Positions 9,009 through 16,975 of a DNA stretch of 64,000 nucleotides are shown here, piece after piece. The notes below the pieces were generated by a model. That model worked only from the letters and a program-made list of their open reading frames with translations. It did not search any database and was not told the DNA's origin. Each line of letters starts with the position of its first letter. Position 1 is the first letter of the stretch. Source of the DNA: Fidelibacterota bacterium (GTDB lineage Bacteria > Pseudomonadota > Alphaproteobacteria > Rhodospirillales > Rhodospirillaceae); contig CANJPQ010000003.1 in NCBI GenBank assembly GCA_947476275.1, positions 1 to 64,000 of the forward strand, read 5' to 3'. A program made the translations under genes and the position numbers.

Positions 9009-10136
9009 ATGCCCCTGACACGACTTTATTTTTCACGGTTTGCCCTGGCCGCCGGCCTAGGCCTGGCGGGGGTCTCCCTCGACACGAACGCAGCGGATAA
9101 GCCCCGCACACTCGGTTTTGTGGTCACCACCTGGAACACGGCGATCTACGAATCCCGGTTCATGGACGAATGCCCCGAGGGCTTGAACCTCGGTAACGAC
9201 GAATTCTGGTGGCGCGGCCTGTCCAAAGAGGATCGCAGCAAGCTCACCCAGAACGGCATGGTCACCCAGATCGAGCGCATGGGCTACGCCCTGACGCGGG
9301 GGCCGAAAGGCGAGAACGTCTGCCAGATTCCGACTGCCGTCACCGATCCACCGCTGCTGATCGCCGAGGGGCCGGTCTCCTACGGCGCGAACCTGGACGG
9401 CACCACCGACGGCCACGCCACGCCGAAGTCCTGCGCCCACGCCAAGTTCGAGGGCGTCGACGGCACCCCGGCGGTGGATAATCAGATGTACCGCCTGCTT
9501 GGCTGCAGCTACGGGTGGCGCAACTACGGCCACATCGAGATGAACGCCAACGGCCAGCGCAAGACCAACGGCCTTGGCATGATCCTGATCGAAGTCGCCA
9601 ACGTCGACGATCCCCGCAACGACAACGACGTCGACGTGACGTTCTACCGCTCGATCGATCAGTTCGTGCTCGACAGCTCCGCGAGCGTGATCCCCTACAG
9701 CACCTATCGTATCGACCAGGTGAACGGCGTGCCGCGCTACGGCAGCAAGGTGAAGGGCAAGATCGAGAACGGCGTCCTGAAGACCATCCCATCGCCGGAA
9801 GTGCGCTTGCCGTTCTACGGAAACTACACGCTCCTCGATCAGACGATCAAAGATATGAGTCTGAAGCTGGAGATCGACCCCAGCGGCGACCGCGCCAAGG
9901 GCCAGATCGTCGGCTACTACGACGCCGATCAGATGGCGGACTATCTGGGCGGCTTGGGCTTCGCCGCCACCGCGCAGTACAGCTGCCCTGCCTTCCACAC
10001 CGCGCTCTATCAGCTTGCGGACGGCTACCCGGATCCGAAGACCGGCAAATGCACCGCGCTGTCCTCGGCGTGGCTGATCAACACCGTGGCGGCTTTTGTC
10101 GATCACACCGACAGCACGAAGGTCGCGCAAAAATGA
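9009..10136 (+). CDS. Exported protein of unknown function, first gene of DUF1592/DUF1552 operon
   Basis: A 375-residue protein from ATG 9009, which follows GAGGGAAGA; the frame is open back to 8841 but that part is not protein-like. A Sec signal ends near TNAADKP. The mature sequence starts with TLGFVVTTWNTAIYES, contains CxP and paired Cys residues, KTNGLGMILIEVANVDDPRNDNDVDV and a C-terminal YDADQMADYLGG. I do not recognise the family. It overlaps the next gene by ATGA, so it is translated with the DUF1592 lipoprotein and probably acts with it in the periplasm. The N-terminal VVTTWN and GDxxDVDV region may bind a ligand, but no catalytic motif can be claimed. Confidence 0.8.
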   Translation: MPLTRLYFSRFALAAGLGLAGVSLDTNAADKPRTLGFVVTTWNTAIYESRFMDECPEGLNLGNDEFWWRGLSKEDRSKLTQNGMVTQIERMGYALTRGPKGENVCQIPTAVTDPPLLIAEGPVSYGANLDGTTDGHATPKSCAHAKFEGVDGTPAVDNQMYRLLGCSYGWRNYGHIEMNANGQRKTNGLGMILIEVANVDDPRNDNDVDVTFYRSIDQFVLDSSASVIPYSTYRIDQVNGVPRYGSKVKGKIENGVLKTIPSPEVRLPFYGNYTLLDQTIKDMSLKLEIDPSGDRAKGQIVGYYDADQMADYLGGLGFAATAQYSCPAFHTALYQLADGYPDPKTGKCTALSSAWLINTVAAFVDHTDSTKVAQK

Positions 10137-11794
10137 GTCGAAACGTGCCGCGAACTGATGTCGTCATGCGCGCTCTTGCCTGTCTCGGCGTCGCTGCGCT
10201 GCTGACCGCCTGCGGACCCGAAGCGCCCAAGGTCACCGGCGCACCGCCAGACATGCGCCGCCTCACCGACGAGCAATACCGCAACAGCATCGCCGACGTG
10301 TTCGGCGCCAGCATCAAGATCGGCGGCAAGCTCGATCCGCTGATCCGCACCGGCGGCTTGATCGCGCTCGGCGCCCGCAGCGCGCCGATCACCCCGTCCG
10401 GCCTTGAGATGATCGACCAGCTCGGCCGCTCGATCGCGGGGCAGGTGGTGGACGCCGCGCACCGCGACATCCTGGTCGGCTGCGGCCCCGCGGATTCCAA
10501 AACCTTCGATGACGCCTGCGCCACGCAGTTTTTCGCACGCACCGGCCGCATGCTGTACCGCCGCCCGCTCTCGGATACTGAACTGAAAGCGCGTGTCTCC
10601 GCCGCCCGTGCGGCGACCGAGAACCTGGGCGACTTTTACGCCGGCCTCAGCGCGTCTTTGTCGGGCATGCTGGTGTCGCCGAACTTCCTGTTCGTCATCG
10701 ATTCCACCGAACCCGATCCGGCCAATGCCGGCGCTCTACGCCTCGATGCCTTCGCCAAGGCCAGCCGCCTTAGCTTCTTCCTGTGGGACACCACACCGGA
10801 CGACGAACTGCTCGCGGCGGCCGAAGCCGGCGCGCTCAATAAGTCCGACGGCCTCAAGAAGCAGATCGACCGCATGCTGTCGTCTGCACGTCTGGACGGC
10901 GGCGTGCGCGGCTTCTTCGCCGATGCGCTCGCCCTCGACAAGTTCGACACGCTCGAGAAGGATTCGGTGATCTATCCCGCCTTCAATCTGTCCGTGTCGG
11001 AAGACGCCCGCGAGCAGACCCTGCGCACGATCTCCGATGTGCTGGTCGCGCGCGGCGAGGACTACCGGAACCTCTTCACGACCCGGCACACCTACATGAG
11101 TGCGGCGCTGGCGCGGATCTATCGCGTGCACGTGCCCAAGACCGGGCAGTGGGTGTCCTACGAGTATCCCGCCGACGACCCGCGCGTCGGCATTCAGTCG
11201 CAGATCAGCTTCACCGCCCTGCATTCCCATCCGGGCCGCAGCTCGCCGACGATCCGCGGCAAGGCCGTGCGCGAGCTTCTGCTGTGCCAGAAGATCCCCG
11301 ATCCACCGGCGGACGTGGACTTCACAAAGTTCAACGATCCCAACTCGCCTATGAAAACCGCCCGCGATCGCTTGAGCGCCCACACCGAACAGCCGGCCTG
11401 CGCGGGCTGTCACAAGCTCACCGATCCGCTCGGCTTGGGCATGGAGAAGTTCGACGGTGCCGGCCAGCTACGCATTGTCGAGCAGGATGTGCCCATCGAC
11501 CCGACCGGCGATCTCGACGGTAAGAAGTTCACGGACACGGCAGGTCTCGGAAAGGAGCTGCACGACAACGCTGCCGCTGCTGCCTGTGTCGTCAACCAAC
11601 TGTATGCCTACGGCATCGGCCGCGTGCCGTCGAAGCCGGAACAGCCGATGATCGCCTACCTGCAGGAGCGCTTCGCCGCCGACGGCTACAAATACACGGC
11701 CCTGTTGAAGAACATTGTCCAGTCCGACGCTTTCTTCGCCGTGTCGCCGCGCACCCCCACCACGGCCTCCGCGCAACGGGAGATGACGCCATGA
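10133..11794 (+). CDS. DUF1592/DUF1588/DUF1585 lipoprotein with c-type haem motif
   Basis: A 553-residue lipoprotein; ATG 10133 overlaps the upstream stop as ATGA. The signal ends in a lipobox, LLTAC with Cys27. A DUF1587-like start (MRRLTDEQYRNSIADVFG) is followed by DUF1592 (LYRRPLSDTELKARV to SRLSFFLWDTTPDDELL), then DUF1588 with HSHPGRSSPTIRGKAVRELLL and a c-type haem motif CAGCH at about residues 423-427, then a DUF1585-like C-terminus (YAYGIGRVPSKPEQPMI). These domains travel with DUF1552 and are common in planctomycetes and some proteobacteria; no reaction is established. The CxxCH suggests electron transfer in the periplasm. Confidence 0.88.
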   Translation: MSRNVPRTDVVMRALACLGVAALLTACGPEAPKVTGAPPDMRRLTDEQYRNSIADVFGASIKIGGKLDPLIRTGGLIALGARSAPITPSGLEMIDQLGRSIAGQVVDAAHRDILVGCGPADSKTFDDACATQFFARTGRMLYRRPLSDTELKARVSAARAATENLGDFYAGLSASLSGMLVSPNFLFVIDSTEPDPANAGALRLDAFAKASRLSFFLWDTTPDDELLAAAEAGALNKSDGLKKQIDRMLSSARLDGGVRGFFADALALDKFDTLEKDSVIYPAFNLSVSEDAREQTLRTISDVLVARGEDYRNLFTTRHTYMSAALARIYRVHVPKTGQWVSYEYPADDPRVGIQSQISFTALHSHPGRSSPTIRGKAVRELLLCQKIPDPPADVDFTKFNDPNSPMKTARDRLSAHTEQPACAGCHKLTDPLGLGMEKFDGAGQLRIVEQDVPIDPTGDLDGKKFTDTAGLGKELHDNAAAAACVVNQLYAYGIGRVPSKPEQPMIAYLQERFAADGYKYTALLKNIVQSDAFFAVSPRTPTTASAQREMTP

Positions 11795-13158
11795 GCCTTC
11801 TCATTAAACGCCAGATCGCGCGCCGTTCCATCCTGCGCGGCATGCTCGGCGGCGGCGCGCTCACCGTCGCCCTGCCGTTGTTCGATTGCTTCCTCGACGA
11901 TCACGGCGAAGCACTCGCCTCCGGCGCGCCGATCCCGGTGCGCTTCGGCACATGGTATTGGGGCATGGGCCATACGCCGGGCTATGCGGTGAAGGAACGC
12001 ACGTCTGTCGGGCCGGTCGAGTTCCTGGAAGAGTGCAAGCCGCTCAACGCCCATCGCGACTACATCAACTATTTCGGCGGATTCAACACGCCGCTCGATG
12101 GGCGCTCCAACTATCCGCACGAAAGCGGCTGGATTGGCTCGCGCTCGGGCGCGGTCCCGTCGCGCAGCGGCGAAATCCCGGCGCCGACATTCGATCTCCT
12201 GATTGCCGATGCGGTCGGCGGCGGCACCCGGTTCCGCAACATCGACCTCACCAGCATGGGCAATCCGCGCGAGACCTACACCGCGCGCAACACCTTCAGC
12301 CGCGCCGCGGCCGAAACCTCGCCTGTCGCGTTCTATGCCCGCATGTTCGGTCCGGAATTCGCCGATCCGAACAAGGGCGACTTCAAGCCCGATCCGCGCG
12401 TGATGGTGCGCAAGAGCGTGCTCTCGGGCATTCAGGACGAATCGCAACAACTCATCAAGTCCCTCGGCGCCGTCGATCAGCAGCGCCTGGATGAATATTT
12501 CACCTCCATCCGACAACTCGAAGGCCAGCTCGCGCTCCAGCTCGAGAAGCCCCCCGCGAACGACGCTTGCCGCGTGCCGCCGGCGCCGCCGGAGAATGCG
12601 GTCGAGCGTCAGGCCTTCGCGGTCGAGATCGACACGGTCATGGCGACCCACAAGATCCTCACAGACATCTTGGTGATGGCGGTGGCCTGCAACCAGACCC
12701 GTGTCTTCAACATGGTTTACAACGACAACTTCTCCCGCGTTCGCCGTAAGGGTGAGACCTACACCCACCATGTGCTCACCCACGAGGAGCAGGCGGACCC
12801 GAAGCTCGGCTATCAGCCGACCGCGTTCTGGTTCAACTGCAAGAGCATGGAAGCCTGCGCCACGTTCCTGGAGAGCTTCAAGAACGTGCGCGAGGGGGCG
12901 GGCACGCTGCTCGACAACATGCTGATGTTCGCCAACAGCGAAACCAGCTTCGCCCGCATCCACTCGGTCGACAACATCCCGGTCATGACCTTTGGCAAGG
13001 CCGGCGGTCGCATCAAGACCGGCCTGCATGTCGTCGGCAACGGCGATCCTGTCACCCGCGTCGGCTTCACCTGCATGCGCGTGATGGGGATGCCGATCGA
13101 AAGCTGGGGCGTGAATTCGCTCCGCACCACCAAGCCCATCAGCGAAATCCTGGTGTAG
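11791..13158 (+). CDS. DUF1552 protein with Tat signal
   Basis: A 455-residue DUF1552 protein whose ATG overlaps the stop of the DUF1592 gene (ATGA). The N-terminus is a Tat signal with ARRSILRGMLGGGAL. The body has family features: FGTWYWGMGHTPG, INYFGGFN, SGWIGSRSG, then LEGQLALQLEKPP and VFNMVYNDNFSRVRR, and a C-terminal FANSETSFARIHSVDNIPVMTFGKAGG. DUF1552 genes nearly always sit next to DUF1592 genes, as here; the fold is thought to resemble alkaline phosphatase/sulfatase-like proteins, which I cannot confirm. It likely works with the haem lipoprotein in the periplasm. Confidence 0.88.
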   Translation: MSLLIKRQIARRSILRGMLGGGALTVALPLFDCFLDDHGEALASGAPIPVRFGTWYWGMGHTPGYAVKERTSVGPVEFLEECKPLNAHRDYINYFGGFNTPLDGRSNYPHESGWIGSRSGAVPSRSGEIPAPTFDLLIADAVGGGTRFRNIDLTSMGNPRETYTARNTFSRAAAETSPVAFYARMFGPEFADPNKGDFKPDPRVMVRKSVLSGIQDESQQLIKSLGAVDQQRLDEYFTSIRQLEGQLALQLEKPPANDACRVPPAPPENAVERQAFAVEIDTVMATHKILTDILVMAVACNQTRVFNMVYNDNFSRVRRKGETYTHHVLTHEEQADPKLGYQPTAFWFNCKSMEACATFLESFKNVREGAGTLLDNMLMFANSETSFARIHSVDNIPVMTFGKAGGRIKTGLHVVGNGDPVTRVGFTCMRVMGMPIESWGVNSLRTTKPISEILV

Positions 13159-13160
13159 TC

Positions 13161-14312
13161 ATGCGCGGCTTTATCATCGCGCTGGCACTCTTTGCAGCGC
13201 ACAGCGCGGTTGCCGAAGACGGTCTTCCGCCGGAGATTCAGGCGAAGAAGGTTGGCGCCGGCGTCGTGTTCACCGACCAGAAGGGCATGACCCTCTACAC
13301 CTACGCGCGCGACGATGTGGGCGTGTCGAACTGCAAGGCCGGCTGTATCGACGTGTGGCCGGCGGTGCTTGCTGCCGAGCCGGCCGCGAAAGTGGCGCCG
13401 GCCTGGACGCTGATTGAACGCTCTAACGGCAAGCAATGGGCCTACAAGCGCCAGGCGCTCTACACTTACGTCAAGGATGCCGCGCCCGGCACGTCCTTCG
13501 GGGACGGCGCTGGTGAGGCATGGTTCGTCGCCGGTCAGGATATGGCGACCCCGCCGGAGATCGCTATCGGCCGCAGCTATCTTGGTCGCGTGCTGATCGA
13601 TGCGCACGACATGACGCTCTACACCGCCGACACCGACAAGCTGAAGCCGCGTCAAGTGGCGGATGCCTCCGCCAAGACCGTCGGCCTGTTCGATCTGACC
13701 TCCGCATGTACCAAGGCCTGCCTCGCGACATGGAAGCCTGTGCCGGCGCCGTCGGTCGCCCTCTCGAAGGGCGATTGGTCCGTCGTGGTCCGTGGGGACG
13801 GATCGCGCCAGTGGGCCTATCAGGGCAAGGCGCTCTACAGCTACGCCGGCGATCTCGCCGCGACAGAAACCCGCGGCGACGGCAAAGACCGCATCTGGCA
13901 CGCCGCCGTGGTCGAGCCCGCGCCGCCGGTGCCGTCGTGGGTCACTTACGAGGCTTCCGACGCCGGCGAACTTCTCGCCAACAAGGACGGCTTCACCATC
14001 TATGCCTTCACGGAGGCTGCCAATAAGGCGCGCCGCTCGAACCTCGGTGCGCCCGCCACCTGCGATGCGGAGTGCATCAAGACCTTTTGGCAGCCGGTCC
14101 TCGCCACGGCCAGCGACAAGCCGATCGGCAATTGGTGGATCGTGAAGACCGATGACGGCGCTCTGCAGTGGGCCTACAAGGGGGAGACCATCTACACCCA
14201 CAGCCGCGACAAGAAGCGCGGCGACATCATGGGCACACGTTTCACCGGCAGCAAGGCGTGGCACACGCTCATGCGCTCCGGCCAGAAGATGCAGGGGATG
14301 GGCGGCAACTAA
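13161..14312 (+). CDS. Exported three-repeat Yx(FWY)xxD protein
   Basis: A 383-residue exported protein (signal to AVAED) made of three tandem copies of the Yx(FWY)xxD lipoprotein-type repeat. Each copy has a first motif (LYTYARDD, LYTADTDK, IYAFTEAA), a CxxxC pair before WP or a similar turn (NCKAGCIDVWP, ACTKACLATWKP, TCDAECIKTFWQP), then QWAYKxxxLYTY. The repeats span about residues 25-120, 130-245 and 250-375. Its ATG is 2 bases after the DUF1552 stop, so it is in the same operon. Such proteins are periplasmic or surface exposed, with unknown function; a redox or metal role is suggested by the Cys pairs and the haem-motif neighbour. Confidence 0.87.
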   Translation: MRGFIIALALFAAHSAVAEDGLPPEIQAKKVGAGVVFTDQKGMTLYTYARDDVGVSNCKAGCIDVWPAVLAAEPAAKVAPAWTLIERSNGKQWAYKRQALYTYVKDAAPGTSFGDGAGEAWFVAGQDMATPPEIAIGRSYLGRVLIDAHDMTLYTADTDKLKPRQVADASAKTVGLFDLTSACTKACLATWKPVPAPSVALSKGDWSVVVRGDGSRQWAYQGKALYSYAGDLAATETRGDGKDRIWHAAVVEPAPPVPSWVTYEASDAGELLANKDGFTIYAFTEAANKARRSNLGAPATCDAECIKTFWQPVLATASDKPIGNWWIVKTDDGALQWAYKGETIYTHSRDKKRGDIMGTRFTGSKAWHTLMRSGQKMQGMGGN

Positions 14313-14335
14313 GCCGCTGCAAGGGGAGAAAGCCG

Positions 14336-15493
14336 ATGGGCAAGACGACACGACGCGGATTGATCGGCTCCGTGGCGGCGCTGCCGCTTGCGTCAACGGC
14401 CAGGGCTGCGGAGTCGAAGAAGCGCAGTCCCGCCACACCAAAGATGCCGGATACCACCATCGCGCCCTGGGTTCTCACCTGCGCGCAGATGCCGCTGCCC
14501 AGCTATGCAGCCGCGAAGACCATCGAGGACACCCGCGCGGTTCTGGCCAAGTCGATGGAGAGTTTCGAGAAGCAGATCGTCCTGGCGATGGAGCGCCGCT
14601 CGGATCTGATCCTGTTTCCGGAAAACATGTTGGGTGGCCCCGGAGACGACATGCGCGGCGTGCTCGACTTTCCGGGTCCTGAGATCGAGCAGGTCCAGAA
14701 GCTTGCCCAAAAGCATAAGATCTTCATCGGTGGCCACGCCTACACCCGCGATGCGAAGTTTCCTGGGCGCTACTTCAATACGTCCTTCCTGCTCGATCGC
14801 TCCGGCAATGTTGCGCTCAAGTACTACCGTATCCACACCTATCATTCGTTTTCGCCCCACGACTTCTGGGACAAGTTCCTCGACACGGTTGGCCTGGAAG
14901 GCGCGTTCCCGGTGGCGCGCACCGAACTCGGCAATATCGCGATGATGCCCAGCATGGAACTCATGTTCCCGGAGCTTGCGCGCATGCTCACCCTGCGCGG
15001 GATGGAGGTGCTCCTGCACGATACCGGCGAGGCGCTGTGCGACGTATCCGTGAAGCGCACCCGCGCCGCTGAGAATTTGATCTACCTGGCCTCGACCAAC
15101 GGGACCTACGCTATCGGCAAGAAGTCCATGAAGGTCGGCTCCCGGATCGTCGACTGGGAAGGCGAGGTGCTGGCGGAACTTGCCGACGGTGCCTCCGGTC
15201 AATGCGCGGCCTATATCGACGTGGAATCCTTGCGCAAGCGCCGCGCCAATCCCGACATCGTCGAACCGCAATCCCGCGGCCTCACGGACGTGAACTATCT
15301 CTCGCGCATGCGCGTCGAGATCTGCCGCGACATCTACAACGCCATCAGCATGTATCCGGTGAACACCTACGTGGAAGGCGGCGACCCCGTCAAAAGCCGC
15401 ATCACCCCCGAGGTCAACGCCCCGAAGCTGAACCTCGCCGTCAAACGCATGGCCGACGCCGGCCTCATCCCGGCGAAGTACGTCAAAGGTTAG
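14336..15493 (+). CDS. Tat-exported nitrilase-superfamily protein with Ser in place of catalytic Cys
   Basis: A 385-residue carbon-nitrogen hydrolase fold protein. ATG 14336 follows AAGGGGAGA and starts a Tat signal (KTTRRGLIGSVAALPLAS to ARAAE). The expected Glu is in LILFPEN (E96) and the Lys in VALKYYRIH (K162). At the nucleophile position, where nitrilases have Cys before the FPE segment, the sequence reads IAMMPSMELMFPEL, with Ser206. So the Glu-Lys-Cys triad appears broken and amidase activity is doubtful. It closes the 9009-15493 operon. A second exported nitrilase-like gene (18305-19360) keeps Cys but lacks Glu. Fold sure, activity open. Confidence 0.87.
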   Translation: MGKTTRRGLIGSVAALPLASTARAAESKKRSPATPKMPDTTIAPWVLTCAQMPLPSYAAAKTIEDTRAVLAKSMESFEKQIVLAMERRSDLILFPENMLGGPGDDMRGVLDFPGPEIEQVQKLAQKHKIFIGGHAYTRDAKFPGRYFNTSFLLDRSGNVALKYYRIHTYHSFSPHDFWDKFLDTVGLEGAFPVARTELGNIAMMPSMELMFPELARMLTLRGMEVLLHDTGEALCDVSVKRTRAAENLIYLASTNGTYAIGKKSMKVGSRIVDWEGEVLAELADGASGQCAAYIDVESLRKRRANPDIVEPQSRGLTDVNYLSRMRVEICRDIYNAISMYPVNTYVEGGDPVKSRITPEVNAPKLNLAVKRMADAGLIPAKYVKG

Positions 15494-15520
15494 GGCAAGA
15501 TCCTCCCCACAATACAGATT

Positions 15521-15640
15521 GTCATCCCGGACGAAGCGCGTCAGCGCGAAGATCCGGGTTCCACTCCTCGATGCGCACGAGCAGAGCGATCCGTGCCGCC
15601 AGGTGCATGTTGATGAGTTGACCCCGGCGTTCGCCGGAGT
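15521..15640. repeat. Alphaproteobacterial-type intergenic palindromic repeat pair
   Basis: Two hairpin units lie between the nitrilase-like and glyoxalase genes. The first has GTCATCCCGGA (15521-15531) pairing its CCCGGA with TCCGGG at 15553-15558 around an inner CGCG-tcag-CGCG. The second is CCGGCG-TT-CGCCGG (15624-15637) inside TGACCCCGGCG...GGAGTGAC. Such units are typical interspersed repeats of alphaproteobacterial genomes; I see only this pair in the window. Confidence 0.6.
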
Positions 15641-15685
15641 GACAGCCTGAGGCTGTTGCCCGCTTCTGTGCTTCTCCAAAGCAAG

Positions 15686-15713
15686 AACGGCGCCACATCC
15701 CTGCGGCGCCGTT
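15686..15713 (-). terminator. Hairpin terminator after glyoxalase-like gene
   Basis: A 9-bp stem AACGGCGCC / GGCGCCGTT with a 10-base loop lies 22 bp beyond the minus-strand stop at 15735. The T run is weak. Its sequence and the following bases resemble the hairpin at 16928-16953, so it was copied with the gene. Confidence 0.6.
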
Positions 15714-15734
15714 TGTCTCGCACGCGTCGTCGCG

Positions 15735-16883
15735 TTACTTCGACGGCGTTTCCTGGATGAAGGTGGCGATATTCCCGTCGGGATCGCGCACCATCATTTC
15801 CACTGCGCCGGTCCCTTTGACGAGGGCCGGCGCCGTCAGCACTTGGAAGCCGCCATCCTTGTACTTCTTGTGCAAGCCCTGGATGTCGTTGGTCACCAGC
15901 GTGAGGCCGCGGTCGCCGACCTGCGGCACCGGCGCCGTGTTGGGCCCGCGGAATTTCACCTTCTCGAGATAGAGCTGATAGATGCCGATCCTGCCGTTAC
16001 CGACATCGCCGGGCATCGCAATCACCGCCCATTGCTCCAGGCCGTGGACGTTCTTGATCCGGTTGATGCCCACACCCTTCAAGTAATTGCTCATGAGCTG
16101 CGTCAAGCCCAGCGTGTCGCGGTAGAACTTGAGGGACGCGTCGCGATCGCGTCCAAAGGTCGTGGTACGGTTCATCGGCGCGATCCGATAGCCGTCTTGA
16201 ACGCCTTCAACCGCCGCCCTGCCGACGAAGGGTACAATGCGGGACTCGTTGGACGAGTCTGCGCGCGTACCCATCACTTCGGGCTTGTGATCGGGGATCT
16301 TGGCGGTTTTCGCCTCGGGTGAATCCTTGCGGATGCCGCCCTGGAGCAGGTTCACGAGAAAGCCGTCGGAGTCGCGGAACTGCATCTCCACGCTCTGCAC
16401 CAGCATGTCGGGATTTTCCATCAGCGTGACCGGCGGCGACAGCACGGTGTAACCGGCCTTTTTGACATCGTCGTTGATGTTCCAGATTTCATTGGTGGCC
16501 CAGACGGTCGCGACATCGCCCGTATGCCCGAAATCCTCCAGGAACGGCGCCATCACCGGTTCCTTCTGGCCCTTGATTTCGTAGAGCGCGAGATTGCCTT
16601 CAATCGGGTTGCCGGCGGTCAGCACGACCTCGCGCACTTTCACGTCGGTGTTGATGTTGTGAGCTTTCGGGTCCCAAGGTCCGTCGGACACGACCTTCAG
16701 TTTGAGGATGTCGCGGTACAGCTTTAGCGCCTTGTCGGCATCGCGCACGTACAAGTTTCCGCGATACAGCGGCGCGATCAACTGGCCGGCCGGGACTTTC
16801 GGCAGCGTCGGTGTCGCGGTTTGGGCCTGCGCCGCAATAGGTAACAGCAGTCCCATGGCGATCACGGCGGCGAATGTCTTCAT
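15735..16883 (-). CDS. Exported two-domain glyoxalase/VOC protein (copy 1)
   Basis: A 382-residue protein with a Sec signal (MKTFAAVIAMGLLLP to AQAQT) and two VOC domains, at about residues 38-190 (YVRDADKALKLYRDILKLKVV to RDSDGFLVNLLQ) and 225-380 (FGRDRDASLKFYRDTLGL to RDPDGNIATFIQ). VOC proteins use paired beta-alpha-beta-beta-beta units, often with a metal, for isomerase, lyase, dioxygenase or epoxide-opening reactions. Most are cytosolic; an exported one is less usual. The next gene upstream (16976-18127) is a close paralogue, including its terminator, so this is a tandem duplication. The substrate is unknown. Confidence 0.88.
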   Translation of the reverse strand: MKTFAAVIAMGLLLPIAAQAQTATPTLPKVPAGQLIAPLYRGNLYVRDADKALKLYRDILKLKVVSDGPWDPKAHNINTDVKVREVVLTAGNPIEGNLALYEIKGQKEPVMAPFLEDFGHTGDVATVWATNEIWNINDDVKKAGYTVLSPPVTLMENPDMLVQSVEMQFRDSDGFLVNLLQGGIRKDSPEAKTAKIPDHKPEVMGTRADSSNESRIVPFVGRAAVEGVQDGYRIAPMNRTTTFGRDRDASLKFYRDTLGLTQLMSNYLKGVGINRIKNVHGLEQWAVIAMPGDVGNGRIGIYQLYLEKVKFRGPNTAPVPQVGDRGLTLVTNDIQGLHKKYKDGGFQVLTAPALVKGTGAVEMMVRDPDGNIATFIQETPSK

Positions 16884-16927
16884 GTGATCCTCGCTGAATT
16901 TGAAGGATTGGGAACGGTTCTACTAAA

Positions 16928-16953
16928 ACGGCGCCGCATCTGTGCGGCGCCGT
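16928..16953 (-). terminator. Hairpin terminator after second glyoxalase-like gene
   Basis: An 11-bp stem ACGGCGCCGCA / TGCGGCGCCGT with loop TCTG, followed on the minus strand by TTTTAG, lies 23 bp beyond the stop at 16976. It matches the hairpin after the duplicate gene. Confidence 0.75.
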
Positions 16954-16975
16954 ATGTCTTGCACGCGTTGTCGCG

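Noticed and set aside
11686-14441. Long minus-strand open frames (447 and 542 codons) opposite the DUF1552 and Yx(FWY)xxD genes
   Set aside because: They overlap coupled genes with good ribosome sites and known domains, and read as low-complexity mirror sequence.
15521-15640. CRISPR-like or tRNA-like structure in the gap after the nitrilase-like gene
   Set aside because: There is no regular repeat-spacer pattern and no cloverleaf; the hairpins fit dispersed palindromic repeats.
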